Of a stretch of DNA of 64,000 bases, positions 17,742 through 28,017 are shown in pieces; position 1 is the stretch's first letter; each line of letters starts with the position of its first letter. A model generated the notes under the pieces. The model did not search any database and was not told the origin of the DNA. It saw only the letters and a list, made by a program, of their open reading frames with translations. Origin of the DNA: Lysobacteraceae bacterium SCN 69-320. Lineage in GTDB: Bacteria; Pseudomonadota; Gammaproteobacteria; Xanthomonadales; Rhodanobacteraceae. The stretch is from NCBI GenBank assembly GCA_001725155.1, contig MEFP01000016.1, positions 1 to 64,000 of the forward strand. The letters run 5' to 3'. A program made the position numbers and the translations under genes.

Positions 17742-17820
17742 CGATCCCTTCCCGCCAGAACGCCGCCGGCCGATCCGGCCTGATCCGGACAGGCATCGCG
17801 GCGTCAACCCGACGACAGCC

Positions 17821-18423
17821 ATGCGCGAGATCTACATCAGCACCGACGTCGAGACCGACGGCCCCATTCCCGGGCCGCATTCGATGCTGAGCTTCGGCTC
17901 CGCCGCCTACACCGCGGACAAGACCCTCGTCGGCACGTTTTCCGCGAACCTCCAGACGCTGGAGGGCGCAAGCGCGCATCCGAAAACCGCCGAGTGGTGG
18001 GCCACGCAGCCGGAGGCCTGGGCCGCCTGTCGGAAAGACCTGCAGAAGCCCGAAGCCGCGATGCACGCGTACGTCGCCTGGATCAAGGATCTGAAGGGCA
18101 AGCCGGTATTCGTCGCCTACCCCGCCGGCTTCGACTTCCTGTTCGTCTACTGGTACCTCATGCGCTTTGTCGGCGAGAGCCCGTTCAGCCATTCGGCGCT
18201 GGACATGAAGACGTATGCGATGGCCGTGCTGAAGACCGACTATCGCGAGAGCACCAAGCGCAACATGCCCAGACACTGGTTCGACGAGTTTCCGCATACG
18301 CATGTCGCGCTGGACGACGCGATCGAGCAGGGGGCGCTGTTCTGCAACATGCTCCGATTCAACCGGACAAGCGGCGACGCCGAACCAGGCCTTGCTTCAA
18401 GACTCGGGCCCGAGCGCCGCTGA
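17821..18423 (+). CDS. DnaQ-fold (DEDD) 3'-5' exonuclease-like protein
   Basis: 200 residues. ExoI is the sequence [10 protein letters not shown] near the N-terminus (Asp and Glu of the first metal pair). The middle has [17 protein letters not shown], where the Asp in FDF is the ExoII acid. The C-terminal ExoIII is [11 protein letters not shown], giving the DEDDh arrangement (His four residues before the final Asp). All four acids and the His are present, so it should be catalytically competent on DNA or RNA 3' ends. It is shorter than DnaQ and lacks other domains. It is followed after 14 bp by an ATP-grasp gene, suggesting a two-gene unit. Confidence 0.8.
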   Translation: MREIYISTDVETDGPIPGPHSMLSFGSAAYTADKTLVGTFSANLQTLEGASAHPKTAEWWATQPEAWAACRKDLQKPEAAMHAYVAWIKDLKGKPVFVAYPAGFDFLFVYWYLMRFVGESPFSHSALDMKTYAMAVLKTDYRESTKRNMPRHWFDEFPHTHVALDDAIEQGALFCNMLRFNRTSGDAEPGLASRLGPERR

Positions 18424-18437
18424 AATCGGGAGGGCAC

Positions 18438-19148
18438 ATGCGTACAGACGGCCTCAACCTCGTCATTCCCGAGAAAGCGGATCCGGAAAGGAGCCGGGTC
18501 GCCGATAGCTGGCGCGCTCACGGCGGAACCGTTACGCAGATCGGCAGGTTCTGGGATCCGCCGGAACTCGACCGGGCAGCGATCCGGATCTACGCCAACG
18601 ATACTTTCGCGCTGGTACTGGCGCAGAAACTGGGCCTTCGTCTTGTTTCGCCCGATGACGACCTGCTGTTGCGCCTGCCCGCCGAACATATCGGGCGACG
18701 CATCCGGATCGTGAATCTCCGCGACGCCTGCCGTCTCTGCTATCCGACATTCGTAAAGCCGGTTGTCCCCAAGCAGTTCCGGGCGGGAGTCTATGAGACC
18801 TGGCCGCAGCTCGAAACCGAATGCTCCGGATTGAACGGGGAAGTCCGGATCTATGAATCGGAGGTCGTCGGATTCGACGCGGAAGTGCGCAGTTTCATCC
18901 TGCGCGGTCAGGTCCAGGACGCCGCGGTGTACGAAGGCTCGGCGCCTCGTCGTCGAGCGATGGAATTTCTGTCGGCTGTCGCATGCAGCCCTGCACTTCC
19001 GGCCACCTGTGTCCTGGATGTCGGGTATGTGGCGCGTCGCGGCTGGATGGTCATTGAAGCGAACGCCGCCTGGGGGGCAGGCCTCAATGGCTGCAATCCC
19101 GACAAGGCACTCGGAAGCATCGCCCACGCAACGCAGGTTGCGGCCTGA
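18438..19148 (+). CDS. ATP-grasp protein of the R2K (DUF4343-like) type
   Basis: 236 residues from ATG 18438, with GGGAGG upstream. The C-terminal half has the ATP-grasp core: YESEVVGFDAEVRSFILRGQ, TCVLDVGYVARRGWMVIEAN and a final NAAWGAGLNGCNP. The last is characteristic of the R2K clade, where the terminal acidic/Asn pair binds Mg-ATP. An earlier FVKPVVPKQFRAGV strand has the nucleotide-binding Lys. R2K proteins are often found near mobile elements and are proposed to ligate amino acids or peptides to proteins, from family knowledge. The substrate here is unknown. It is closely linked to the exonuclease upstream. Confidence 0.75.
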   Translation: MRTDGLNLVIPEKADPERSRVADSWRAHGGTVTQIGRFWDPPELDRAAIRIYANDTFALVLAQKLGLRLVSPDDDLLLRLPAEHIGRRIRIVNLRDACRLCYPTFVKPVVPKQFRAGVYETWPQLETECSGLNGEVRIYESEVVGFDAEVRSFILRGQVQDAAVYEGSAPRRRAMEFLSAVACSPALPATCVLDVGYVARRGWMVIEANAAWGAGLNGCNPDKALGSIAHATQVAA

Positions 19149-19219
19149 CTCCTGACCGTTGATTCCTGCAGCACAGCAACCAGATCGCAACACGACTCAA
19201 CCCGACAGCGGATATCGCA

Positions 19220-19756
19220 ATGACCCCAACTACCGCCGCCCTGATGGCCGACTACAACCGCTGGATGAACGACCGCGTCTACGAGGCGGCGGGCAAGCTC
19301 GACGACGCGACGCTCACCGCCGACAAGGGCGCTTTCTTCGGTTCCATCCTCGGCACCTTGAACCACATCGCCGTGGCCGACAGCATCTGGCTGCATCGCT
19401 TCGCGCAGCATCCCGCGTCGTTCGCGGCACTCGGCGCGATGACCGCGTTCCCGCAGCCGACATCCCTGACTCAGCCGCTCGCGCCCAACCTCGCCGCGCT
19501 GCGCGACTACCGGCGCCGGCTCGACGAGGTCATCGAACGCTGGGTGCCGGAGCTGACGCAGGAGCAGCTGTCCGGCGACATCACCTACGCCAGCCTCGCC
19601 GGCGTCCGCACCTGCAAGAACTTCAGCCTGCTGCTGCAGCACTTCTTCAACCATCAGACGCATCACCGCGGCCAGGTCACGACCTTGCTGCACCAGTCCG
19701 GCGTCGACGTCGGCGCTACCGACCTGCTCGCGATGCCGCTGCGCAGCGAGCACTGA
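19220..19756 (+). CDS. DinB/YfiT-family four-helix protein
   Basis: 178 residues. It has the DinB superfamily metal site: a first His in LNHIAVADSIWLHRF, and the pair in HFFNHQTHHRGQV, all on helices of a four-helix bundle. Members are putative metal-dependent thiol transferases (bacillithiol, mycothiol or glutathione S-transferase-like), but many are uncharacterised; the activity here is unknown. The cupin gene begins 25 bp downstream on the same strand. Confidence 0.85.
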   Translation: MTPTTAALMADYNRWMNDRVYEAAGKLDDATLTADKGAFFGSILGTLNHIAVADSIWLHRFAQHPASFAALGAMTAFPQPTSLTQPLAPNLAALRDYRRRLDEVIERWVPELTQEQLSGDITYASLAGVRTCKNFSLLLQHFFNHQTHHRGQVTTLLHQSGVDVGATDLLAMPLRSEH

Positions 19757-19781
19757 TCCCTACGCATTGTGACGAGGCGCC

Positions 19782-20168
19782 ATGTCGTTCACTCCGGAAG
19801 ACACCTACGTACTTCTCTCGGCCGACGGTGCGAGCCGGACGACGCCCGGCGGAGCCGCATTCTGGTCGTTGCCGCCCGCGGCCCTGGCCGGCTTCGACGC
19901 GGGCTGGCTCATCAGCGAGTTCGTCTGCGCGGAAGACTGGTCCAACTGGGAGATGCATCCCGACGGCGACGAGCTGGTCTACCTGCTCGACGGCGACGTT
20001 GAATTTCTGCTGGAACTGCCGTCGGGCGTCGCTTCCACACGATTGTCGGGACGCGCCGCGCTGCTTGTTCCACGCGGCACCTGGCATACGGCGAAGATGT
20101 TTGCGCCGAGCCGCCTGCTGTTCGTCACGCGCGGCGCGGGCACGCAGCACCGCCAGGTAGACGGCTGA
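19782..20168 (+). CDS. Small cupin-domain protein
   Basis: 128 residues forming one beta-barrel cupin. Motif 1 is NWEMHPDGDELVYLLDGDVE, where the usual second His is Asp/Glu-rich; motif 2 is ALLVPRGTWHTAKMF with the conserved His. Some metal ligands are present (H, E, H), so it may bind metal. There is no signal peptide. It is 25 bp downstream of the DinB gene, so the two are probably co-transcribed. Confidence 0.78.
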   Translation: MSFTPEDTYVLLSADGASRTTPGGAAFWSLPPAALAGFDAGWLISEFVCAEDWSNWEMHPDGDELVYLLDGDVEFLLELPSGVASTRLSGRAALLVPRGTWHTAKMFAPSRLLFVTRGAGTQHRQVDG

Positions 20169-20250
20169 TCGCTTTCCATTGCGGACGCCGGTGAAGCGCA
20201 GCAGTATCTGACACTGTATCCAATCAACGCGGACCGATGGCAAGGGCACC

Positions 20251-20478
20251 ATGAAAATCCGGAGAGCTTTCCTCGTACCGATTCTCGCTTCTGCGGCCGC
20301 AGCCGGTTGCAGCAGCGGTGGCGGCAATGGCAACGCAATCGAGGCCTGTGTCGGACGCGGCGTCGCGTACTTCAAAGAGACAGGCTCCTATCCCACGCTG
20401 AAGAGCGCTCCGAACATCGGACGTGCTGCCGAAGATGTGGCTCTCGAGCGTTGCCGCAGAACGACAACGGCGTTCTGA
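20251..20478 (+). CDS. Small lipoprotein
   Basis: 75 residues. The N-terminus MKIRRAFLVPILASAAAAGC is a lipoprotein signal with Cys at residue 20, followed by a Ser/Gly-rich linker (SSGGGNGN). The remaining domain has two further Cys (EACVGRG, ERCRR) that may form a disulfide. Its start has no strong Shine-Dalgarno, although AAGGGCACC lies nearby. Function is unknown. It converges with tgt, with 149 bp between the two stops. Confidence 0.6.
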   Translation: MKIRRAFLVPILASAAAAGCSSGGGNGNAIEACVGRGVAYFKETGSYPTLKSAPNIGRAAEDVALERCRRTTTAF

Positions 20479-20627
20479 ATCCACGCTGGCCAGGCACTCA
20501 GTGACCAATCCCTCCCCGACTCCTGGCGCCTGAGCGCCACGCGTTGCGACGTGAGTTCATCGCAATCGAGGAATCTCCGCGAACACTGCAGCGGTGCAGC
20601 AGCAGAACCGATCCAAAGCGCCGACAG

Positions 20628-21761
<1,134 letters not shown>

Positions 21762-21811
21762 TCAGTATCGCTGGGTGAAATCCTGCGCGGCGCGCCGCGG
21801 CGCCGCCTCCG

Positions 21812-22876
21812 TCAGGCCGCCGCGCGCGGCGGCCAGATCAGCATCGCATCGCCGTAGGAAAAGAAGCGATAGCGCTCGTGCACCGCATGCGCATAGGCCG
21901 CCAGCACACGCTCGCGGCCGGCGAACGCGGAGACCAGCATCAGCAGGGTCGATTCGGGCAGATGGAAATTCGTGACCAGCCCGTCGACGCTCGTGATGCG
22001 ATAGCCCGGGAAAATGAAGATCTGCGTCTCGCCGGCGAACGGCAGCACCTCGCCGTCGCGGCTGGCGCTTTCCAGCGCGCGCACGACCGTCGTGCCGACC
22101 GCGACCACGCGGCCGCCGGCTGCGCGCGTGCAACGCATCTTCTCGACGAGTTCGGCGCCGACATTGAGCCATTCGCGGTGCATGACGTGATCGCGCAGCT
22201 CTTCGCTGCGCATGGGCTGGAAGGTGCCGGCACCGACGTGCAGGGTCACGTGGCCGAAATCGACGCCGCGCGCGGCCAGCGCATCGAGCAGGGGCTGGTC
22301 GAAGTGCAGGCCGGCGGTCGGCGCGGCGACGGCGCCGGGGCGGCGCGCGAACAGGGTCTGGTAGCGCTCCGCATCGCTGTCGTCGGCTTCGCGGTCTATG
22401 TACGGCGGCAGCGGCATGCGCCCCAGGCGCAGCAGCAGCTTTTCCAGCGGCTCGCCGGCCGGGAAGCGCAGGTCGAAGAACGGACCGTCGCGGCCGAGCA
22501 CTTCGACCTCGCTGCCGTCGGCCAGCACGATGCGGCCGCCGGGCTTGGGCTTCTTCGACACGCCCAGCTGGGCGCGAGCCTCGTGCGGGCCGGTCACACG
22601 CTCGATCAGGATCTCGACGGCGCCGCCGGAATCCTTGCGTCCGAACAGGCGCGCCGGCAGCACGCGCGTGTCGTTGAAGACGAGCAGGTCGCCGGGCGCG
22701 AGGCAATCGACCAGATCGCCGAAAGAGCGATCGGTCAGGCGGTCGGCAGTGGCGTCGAGTTCGAGCAGGCGGCTCGCCGAACGCTGCGCCAGCGGCTGCT
22801 GGGCGATCAGCGCCGGCGGCAGATCGAAATGGAAATCGGATTTTTTCACTTTTACACCGAGGCGCGCCGGATTCAC
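21812..22876 (-). CDS. queA: S-adenosylmethionine:tRNA ribosyltransferase-isomerase
   Basis: 354 residues. It transfers and isomerises the ribosyl moiety of AdoMet onto preQ1-tRNA to give epoxyqueuosine. Family features in order: [19 protein letters not shown] at the start, [17 protein letters not shown], the [10 protein letters not shown] motif, [19 protein letters not shown], and [19 protein letters not shown] near the C-terminus. Length matches E. coli QueA (356). It is the first gene of the queA-tgt pair and starts 25 bp from the end of the TPR lipoprotein gene upstream. Confidence 0.97.
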   Translation of the reverse strand: MNPARLGVKVKKSDFHFDLPPALIAQQPLAQRSASRLLELDATADRLTDRSFGDLVDCLAPGDLLVFNDTRVLPARLFGRKDSGGAVEILIERVTGPHEARAQLGVSKKPKPGGRIVLADGSEVEVLGRDGPFFDLRFPAGEPLEKLLLRLGRMPLPPYIDREADDSDAERYQTLFARRPGAVAAPTAGLHFDQPLLDALAARGVDFGHVTLHVGAGTFQPMRSEELRDHVMHREWLNVGAELVEKMRCTRAAGGRVVAVGTTVVRALESASRDGEVLPFAGETQIFIFPGYRITSVDGLVTNFHLPESTLLMLVSAFAGRERVLAAYAHAVHERYRFFSYGDAMLIWPPRAAA

Positions 22877-22901
22877 GGTCCGGCGGGCCGCGGATTATCC
22901 G

Positions 22902-25172
22902 CTATCGCGCGGCTTTCGTCCTGCGCCGGCGCAACAGCAGCAGGACGCTGACCAGGGCAACCACACCGACCCCGACGGCGGCCAACGGCGCCGCACGACG
23001 CAGAGTCTGCTTGACCCAGCGCATCTGCTCGAACTTCCGGCGCTTTTCCGCGCCGACGAAATCCGGCGCCGGGCAGGCATAGCCCGCGGTGCCGAAGTTG
23101 CCGGCCCAGGCCAGGTACGGGCCGTCGGCGACGTAGCGGCGGTAGTAGCGCTGCGCGAGATTCGCATCGCCGTTGATGACCCAGCCGGTCGCGCTGCACA
23201 GCAGCGCCGCGAACGCCTGCGAGCGCGCCGGCACGAGATCGGCCGCCTGATTGGCCAGGTCGGCCGCGACGAAGCGGTAGTGGAAGCGCTGCGCCGGCTG
23301 CGCCTGGCTCGCGGCGAGGCGCCGGGCCTCGTCGGCGCCGACGAGCTTCTTGTCCTGCTTGTCGAGCTCCGGCTCGCTCCATTCATACGCGCCGTCGAAC
23401 ACGGCCGCGTCGGGCGCGAGTTCGAGACCGAGCAGTTCCATGCCCGATTCGCGCGCAAGCCTGGCCGCGCGATACAGCGCTTCGGCGCGTTCGATCGACT
23501 TGAGCGTGGCGGCGTCGGTGCGGGCCTTGGCGTAGTCGGCGGCCCTGTCGCGCAAGTCCGGCGGGAAATAGGCCGCGGCTTCGGCGTAACGGCCGGCGCG
23601 CAGCAGGCGGCGGCCCAGCAGCGCGCGCAACTGCTCGTCGGGCGAACGCGGCACCCAGCCGTTCTCGTCGGGCTTGGCCGCCGTGGTCGGTGCCGGCACG
23701 CGCGCATCGACGAACTGCTTGAGCTCCTCGACGCTGAGCACGCGTTCGGCCACGTGCGCCTCGTCCATCCAGTACTGCCCCTGGCCTGCATGGAACAAGG
23801 TCAGCGCTTCGACATAGTCGCCGCGGCCCAGCGCGAGCACCGCGCGCTCGCCGTCGACGCGGCAGGCCGGCGCCAGACCTTCGTAGTCATAGCCTTCGTG
23901 CGGGACCGGTCCCCAGTCCTCGCTGCGCGGAAAGGCCTGCGAGGCCTTTACATAGGCATCCGCGGCCGCCTTGTCGTCGCCGGCGCGCAGCGCGAGCTTG
24001 GCGCGCACCCACCAGGCCATCGCGCTCTCGCTGCGCGGCGCGAGCTTGGCCGCGAGCTCATAGCGCCCGGCGCGATAGGCCGCAGCCGCAACGCGATCGA
24101 CGCCGCCTATCTCGCCGGTGCTCGCGGCAATCACGGCGTAGTAGCGCTCGAGCATGTCCTTGCCCGCAGTCGCTTCCGCCGCCGCCTGCGCGGCATCGGC
24201 TGCCGTGTCGCCGGCGCTTTCCTGTTCCTCGCCGGAGGCATAGATCAGTTCGTTGCTGCGCGTATAGACGTAGGCGGCGAGCAGGCGCTGCAGCAGCGGA
24301 TCGGCCAGCGCCTTGCGCAACGTCGCTTCGTCGGCGAACAGCCCGCGCGCGACGAACAGCAGCGAGGCGCGGCCCGAGGCCGAACCCTGCGCCGCCTGTT
24401 CCGCATAGAGCCTGACCGCCGCAGCCGTCTCCTCGCGCGCCAGATGCAGCTGGGCTTCCTCGCCGTAGCTCGCCACGGCCAGCCCGAGCGGATCGGCTGC
24501 ACCGGCGGCGACGGCCGCGCGCACGGCCTGGAAGTCGGCGGCTGCCGCCTGGACGATCTTGTCCATCGCGACGACGGCCGGATCCGCAGCGCCCTTGCCT
24601 GCCGCGATCGCCGCGAGCTGGTCCGGGTCGTAGTGAACATCGAAGGCCAGCCGCACCCGGCCGAGCATGAATTGCGCCCAGACGCCGCGGCGGCTGCGCT
24701 GGTCGGGCGGCAACGCGAGCACGGCCTCGAAACGGCGGCGCGCGACCTCGGTCTCGCCGGCCTGGAACGCACGCGCGCCGGCCAGATACAGGCGCACGTC
24801 CTGGGCCAGTCCTTCGCCGGCCGCCCAGGCCGCCGCGTCGTCGGCGGCCTCGCGCATGGCCTGGGCCTTCGCCCAGCCGTCCTCGCCGAGTTCTTCCTTC
24901 TCCACGGCGTCGCGCGACTCGCCGGGCGCTTCCCAGAGATTCTCGCTCGGCTTGAACGCGGTTGCCGGCCGCGGCACCAGCTGCGCGGCCTCGAAATCGA
25001 AAGTGCCTTCGACGAGGTCGTAGACGCTCGCGTGGCGGTCGGTCAGCAGCTCGTGCGGGAAGTCCGGGCCGCAGGCCACCGCCGGCAATGCCGCGCCAAT
25101 CAGCATCGAAAACACGGCACGGCGCAGGCGAGCCGACCTTGCAGCTGGCCGGAGAAACGCAGGTGCTTTCAC
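22902..25172 (-). CDS. Large TPR-repeat, probable lipoprotein with C-terminal anchor
   Basis: 756 residues, almost entirely helical and Ala-rich with TPR-like units (for example GARAFQAGETEVARRRFEAV, RARLARGDD-type repeats around 330-400 and 540-570). The N-terminus has a signal sequence ending LPAVACGPDFP, a likely lipobox although the -3 residue is Ala. The C-terminus has a transmembrane helix (PLAAVGVGVVALVSVLLLL) followed by an Arg/Lys tail. CGPDF-starting TPR lipoproteins occur in several proteobacteria; the function is unknown and a scaffold role at the envelope is a guess. It lies 31 bp downstream of the DUF5650 gene on the same strand. Confidence 0.65.
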   Translation of the reverse strand: MKAPAFLRPAARSARLRRAVFSMLIGAALPAVACGPDFPHELLTDRHASVYDLVEGTFDFEAAQLVPRPATAFKPSENLWEAPGESRDAVEKEELGEDGWAKAQAMREAADDAAAWAAGEGLAQDVRLYLAGARAFQAGETEVARRRFEAVLALPPDQRSRRGVWAQFMLGRVRLAFDVHYDPDQLAAIAAGKGAADPAVVAMDKIVQAAAADFQAVRAAVAAGAADPLGLAVASYGEEAQLHLAREETAAAVRLYAEQAAQGSASGRASLLFVARGLFADEATLRKALADPLLQRLLAAYVYTRSNELIYASGEEQESAGDTAADAAQAAAEATAGKDMLERYYAVIAASTGEIGGVDRVAAAAYRAGRYELAAKLAPRSESAMAWWVRAKLALRAGDDKAAADAYVKASQAFPRSEDWGPVPHEGYDYEGLAPACRVDGERAVLALGRGDYVEALTLFHAGQGQYWMDEAHVAERVLSVEELKQFVDARVPAPTTAAKPDENGWVPRSPDEQLRALLGRRLLRAGRYAEAAAYFPPDLRDRAADYAKARTDAATLKSIERAEALYRAARLARESGMELLGLELAPDAAVFDGAYEWSEPELDKQDKKLVGADEARRLAASQAQPAQRFHYRFVAADLANQAADLVPARSQAFAALLCSATGWVINGDANLAQRYYRRYVADGPYLAWAGNFGTAGYACPAPDFVGAEKRRKFEQMRWVKQTLRRAAPLAAVGVGVVALVSVLLLLRRRRTKAAR

Positions 25173-25203
25173 GAAATGTCCTTATGCGATGGCGACGGCG
25201 GGC

Positions 25204-27324
25204 TCAATCGCCGCGCGTGGTGAACAGCAGGTCCGGGCGGAACAGGGTGACGCGATTCTCCGTGGCGCGGCCGACGAGCAGCGTATCGGTGGCCGCATCG
25301 TAGGAACGCGTAACACGGCCGGTGCTGGAAACAGTATTGAACGCATCAACGGGGCCATGTATCGGCGAATGGGCTCGGCCGAAGCTCCAGCGCCGGGGTG
25401 TCGTGGGTGAGCCAGGATCGGGCGTGCTGACCGCAAAATTGCCGCCCGGCAGCGGAACGGGAGGCAGCACGCCGAACCATTGGTTTGACTCCGTGCCGTA
25501 TAACGCATTCTCGGGCGTCACGCGGCCGACAACCGGATGATTGCCGTCGATCCAGACCACAGCGCCAACCCCGTACAGCGGCGGAATGCTTAAGTTGGGC
25601 ATGGCGATCGCGAGACGCCCCTGCGGCAGCGCCAAGGCGAACTGGCCGACCCGGTCGCCGTAGGTCGTACCGATCAGCGAGTTCAATGCGCTCACGCGGC
25701 CGACCGTAGGGCCGCTCCCGTCGAGTACGGTCACCGCGCCGACGCGCTCCGTCGTCCCGTCGTTCCAAACGCTGCTCAGCAGCGCGTACTTTCCGTTGTC
25801 GAGCGCGATCGCATAGCCGACCTGATCGCCGAGCGTGGACCCGGCCATGCCGCTGGCGTCCGACGTGAAGCCGCTGAGACCGACGCGCCCGTCGTGCCAG
25901 AAGGCCGCGCCGACGGCGACGCCCTGTGCATCGGTACAGAAGGAACAGCCGATGACGAAATGACCGTTGGTCAGCGCGATCACGCTGCCGGAGCCCGTGC
26001 CGAACAGCGCATTGGTGGAAGCTATCACGGCGCTGGTGGGCCGGCTGCCGTCGCCCCATACGCAGGCACCGTACGCGGTGGCGTCCACATTGAGGACCGA
26101 ATCGGAGCACACGACGTAGTTTCCGTTGGTCAGGGCAGCGCTGGCTTGGGCCCATCCGGTACCGAGCTGGTCGCCATCCCGGGCGCCGACGATGGAATTC
26201 GCCGCGGAAATCACCCCGGTTGTGCCGCCGTCGCCGTCACCCCAGGTCAACGCGCCGCGTTTGGCGACGTCGGCGTTCGGCGCTTTCAGCAGATAGTTGC
26301 CGTTGGACAGCGCAAGAACCGAGTGATCCGCCAGTGACTGCGCATGCGTCCCCACCAGCGCGATCGACGCGTCGATGAAACCGCTGCGGCCGGTGGTGCC
26401 GTCGCTCCAGACGACGGCGCCGTAGGCAGCATCCCTGTGCCAGTTGGGGAAGCTCACGACATAGTGGCCGTTGGTCAGCGGCGTGACCAGGGCGCGGGTA
26501 GCCGAATACGCGCTGTCACCGACCAGGGCGTTCTGCGCCGAGATCACGCCATGGCTGCCGCGACTACCGTCACCCCAGGCCACCGCACCGACATCGGCCA
26601 CGAGGGGCGCATTCCACGAAGAGGCGACAACGACATAGTTGCCATTCGTCAACGGCACGACGGTCCGATCGGTCGATCCGAAATCGCCCTGGGCAGAGCC
26701 GACCAGGGAGTTCGTACTACCGACCACACCGCGGACGCCGCTGGCCGCACCTCCCCAGGTCATGGCGCCGACCCCGGCCCAGTCCGGACTCGCCACCACA
26801 TAATTGCCGTTTGTCAGTACGACGACGCCACCATACAGCATGTTGCAAAGACGACTACCGGCGACATCGGCGACGAGCGAATTGATCGCTGACAACGTGC
26901 CGGAAAGACCGGCATCGCCGTCGATCCAGGTCGCAGCGCCGGAATCGACCACCGAGCCGTTGTCCCAGTCGGGACTGCAGATCACGGCGTTGCCACCCGG
27001 CAGAGCGAAGAGGCCGCCGCTACCGATGCGATCGTTGGCCGTACTGCCCGTCACGCGGCTGACGAGCTCACCACTGCGCCGATACAGGTAGACCGCACCG
27101 ACATCTGCGGCATCGCCGTCGAATCCCGGATCGGCGACGAGGAAATCACCGTTGCTGAGAAACACCGCAGAAGCACCGAAACGGCCGCTGCCGGGCGGAC
27201 CTAGCACGTCGATCTGCTGTGCGGATGCCGCAGGCAGGCCAGCGAGAAACAGCAGGAAAGCGCCGGCAAGGCGCCGGTAGCAGGAATAGCGCAGCGTCGC
27301 TGCGGCCGGGTCACAGGCAGCCAT
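25204..27324 (-). CDS. Secreted DUF5650-repeat protein
   Basis: 706 residues from ATG 27324 (an in-frame ATG at 27387 would add 21). The signal peptide is RRLAGAFLLFLAGLPAASAQ. The mature protein is built of about eleven units of some 55 residues, each with a pattern like LTNGNYVVxSPxW, VGAVxWGDG, GxxGxISxxNxLVG. This matches DUF5650 repeats as I remember them and suggests a beta-propeller or solenoid, related in layout to FG-GAP-like surface proteins. The last unit is degenerate (PGGNFAVSTPD). Codon use is slightly less GC-biased than the neighbours. It is probably outer-surface or periplasmic. The TPR gene follows it, so they may be one operon. Confidence 0.78.
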   Translation of the reverse strand: MAACDPAAATLRYSCYRRLAGAFLLFLAGLPAASAQQIDVLGPPGSGRFGASAVFLSNGDFLVADPGFDGDAADVGAVYLYRRSGELVSRVTGSTANDRIGSGGLFALPGGNAVICSPDWDNGSVVDSGAATWIDGDAGLSGTLSAINSLVADVAGSRLCNMLYGGVVVLTNGNYVVASPDWAGVGAMTWGGAASGVRGVVGSTNSLVGSAQGDFGSTDRTVVPLTNGNYVVVASSWNAPLVADVGAVAWGDGSRGSHGVISAQNALVGDSAYSATRALVTPLTNGHYVVSFPNWHRDAAYGAVVWSDGTTGRSGFIDASIALVGTHAQSLADHSVLALSNGNYLLKAPNADVAKRGALTWGDGDGGTTGVISAANSIVGARDGDQLGTGWAQASAALTNGNYVVCSDSVLNVDATAYGACVWGDGSRPTSAVIASTNALFGTGSGSVIALTNGHFVIGCSFCTDAQGVAVGAAFWHDGRVGLSGFTSDASGMAGSTLGDQVGYAIALDNGKYALLSSVWNDGTTERVGAVTVLDGSGPTVGRVSALNSLIGTTYGDRVGQFALALPQGRLAIAMPNLSIPPLYGVGAVVWIDGNHPVVGRVTPENALYGTESNQWFGVLPPVPLPGGNFAVSTPDPGSPTTPRRWSFGRAHSPIHGPVDAFNTVSSTGRVTRSYDAATDTLLVGRATENRVTLFRPDLLFTTRGD

Positions 27325-27383
27325 GAACGGCAGTCCGTCAGAGGGACCAATACGAGGGAAGCAACAATCGACCAGTCGCGAGT

Positions 27384-27986
27384 TCAAAGCCAGCCCTTCT
27401 GCCGCGCGAGACGATACGCCTCGATACGGTTGCCGACACCGAGCTTGCCGATGGCTTCGGACAGATAGTTGCGCACCGTGCCCTGGGACAGGTGCAGCTG
27501 CGCGGCGACTTCGCCGGCCGAGAGTCCTTCGCCGGCCAGGCGCAGCACCTGGCGCTCGCGGTCGTTCAGCGGATCGGCTTCGCTCCAGGCGTCGACGGCG
27601 AGCTGCGGGTCGACGACGCGGCCGCCGCGGTGCACCTTGCGCAGCGCGTCGGCCAGTTGTTCGGCCGGCGCGTCCTTGAGCAGGTAGCCGACGACGCCGG
27701 CCTCGAGCGCCCGGCGCAGATAGCCCGGCCGCGCGAACGTGGTCACGATGACCACCTTGCAGGTCGCGCCGCGCTCGCGTACGCGCTGGGCCAGTTCCAG
27801 GCCGGTCAGCCCGGGCATCTCGATGTCGGTGACGAGGACGTCGGGCTTGTGCTGCTCGATCAGGCGCCAGGCCTCCTGGCCGTCGGCCGCGCTCGCGACC
27901 ACGTCCATGTCCGGTTCCAATCGCAGCAGTGCCGACAGCGCGCCGCGCACCATGGCCTGATCTTCGGCCAGCAATACTCGAATCAT
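27384..27986 (-). CDS. DesR-type NarL/LuxR response regulator
   Basis: 200 residues from ATG 27986. The receiver domain (1-118) has acidic residues in LLAEDQ, the phosphoacceptor D54 in LVTDIEMPG, the conserved Thr in VIVTTF and Lys in LLKDAPA. The C-terminal LuxR-type HTH (about 138-200) reads LNDRERQVLRLAGEGLSAGE, then LHLSQGTVRNYLSEAIGKLG. It is the last of four co-oriented genes: exporter ATPase, exporter permease, kinase, regulator. The kinase stop is 31 bp upstream. Confidence 0.92.
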   Translation of the reverse strand: MIRVLLAEDQAMVRGALSALLRLEPDMDVVASAADGQEAWRLIEQHKPDVLVTDIEMPGLTGLELAQRVRERGATCKVVIVTTFARPGYLRRALEAGVVGYLLKDAPAEQLADALRKVHRGGRVVDPQLAVDAWSEADPLNDRERQVLRLAGEGLSAGEVAAQLHLSQGTVRNYLSEAIGKLGVGNRIEAYRLARQKGWL

Positions 27987-28017
27987 GCGCGCAGCGTAGC
28001 CGGAGGTCGCAGCGGGC

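Noticed and set aside
22398..25223. A 941-codon open frame on the plus strand
   Set aside because: It runs antisense to queA and the TPR gene, both well supported; composition is not protein-like.
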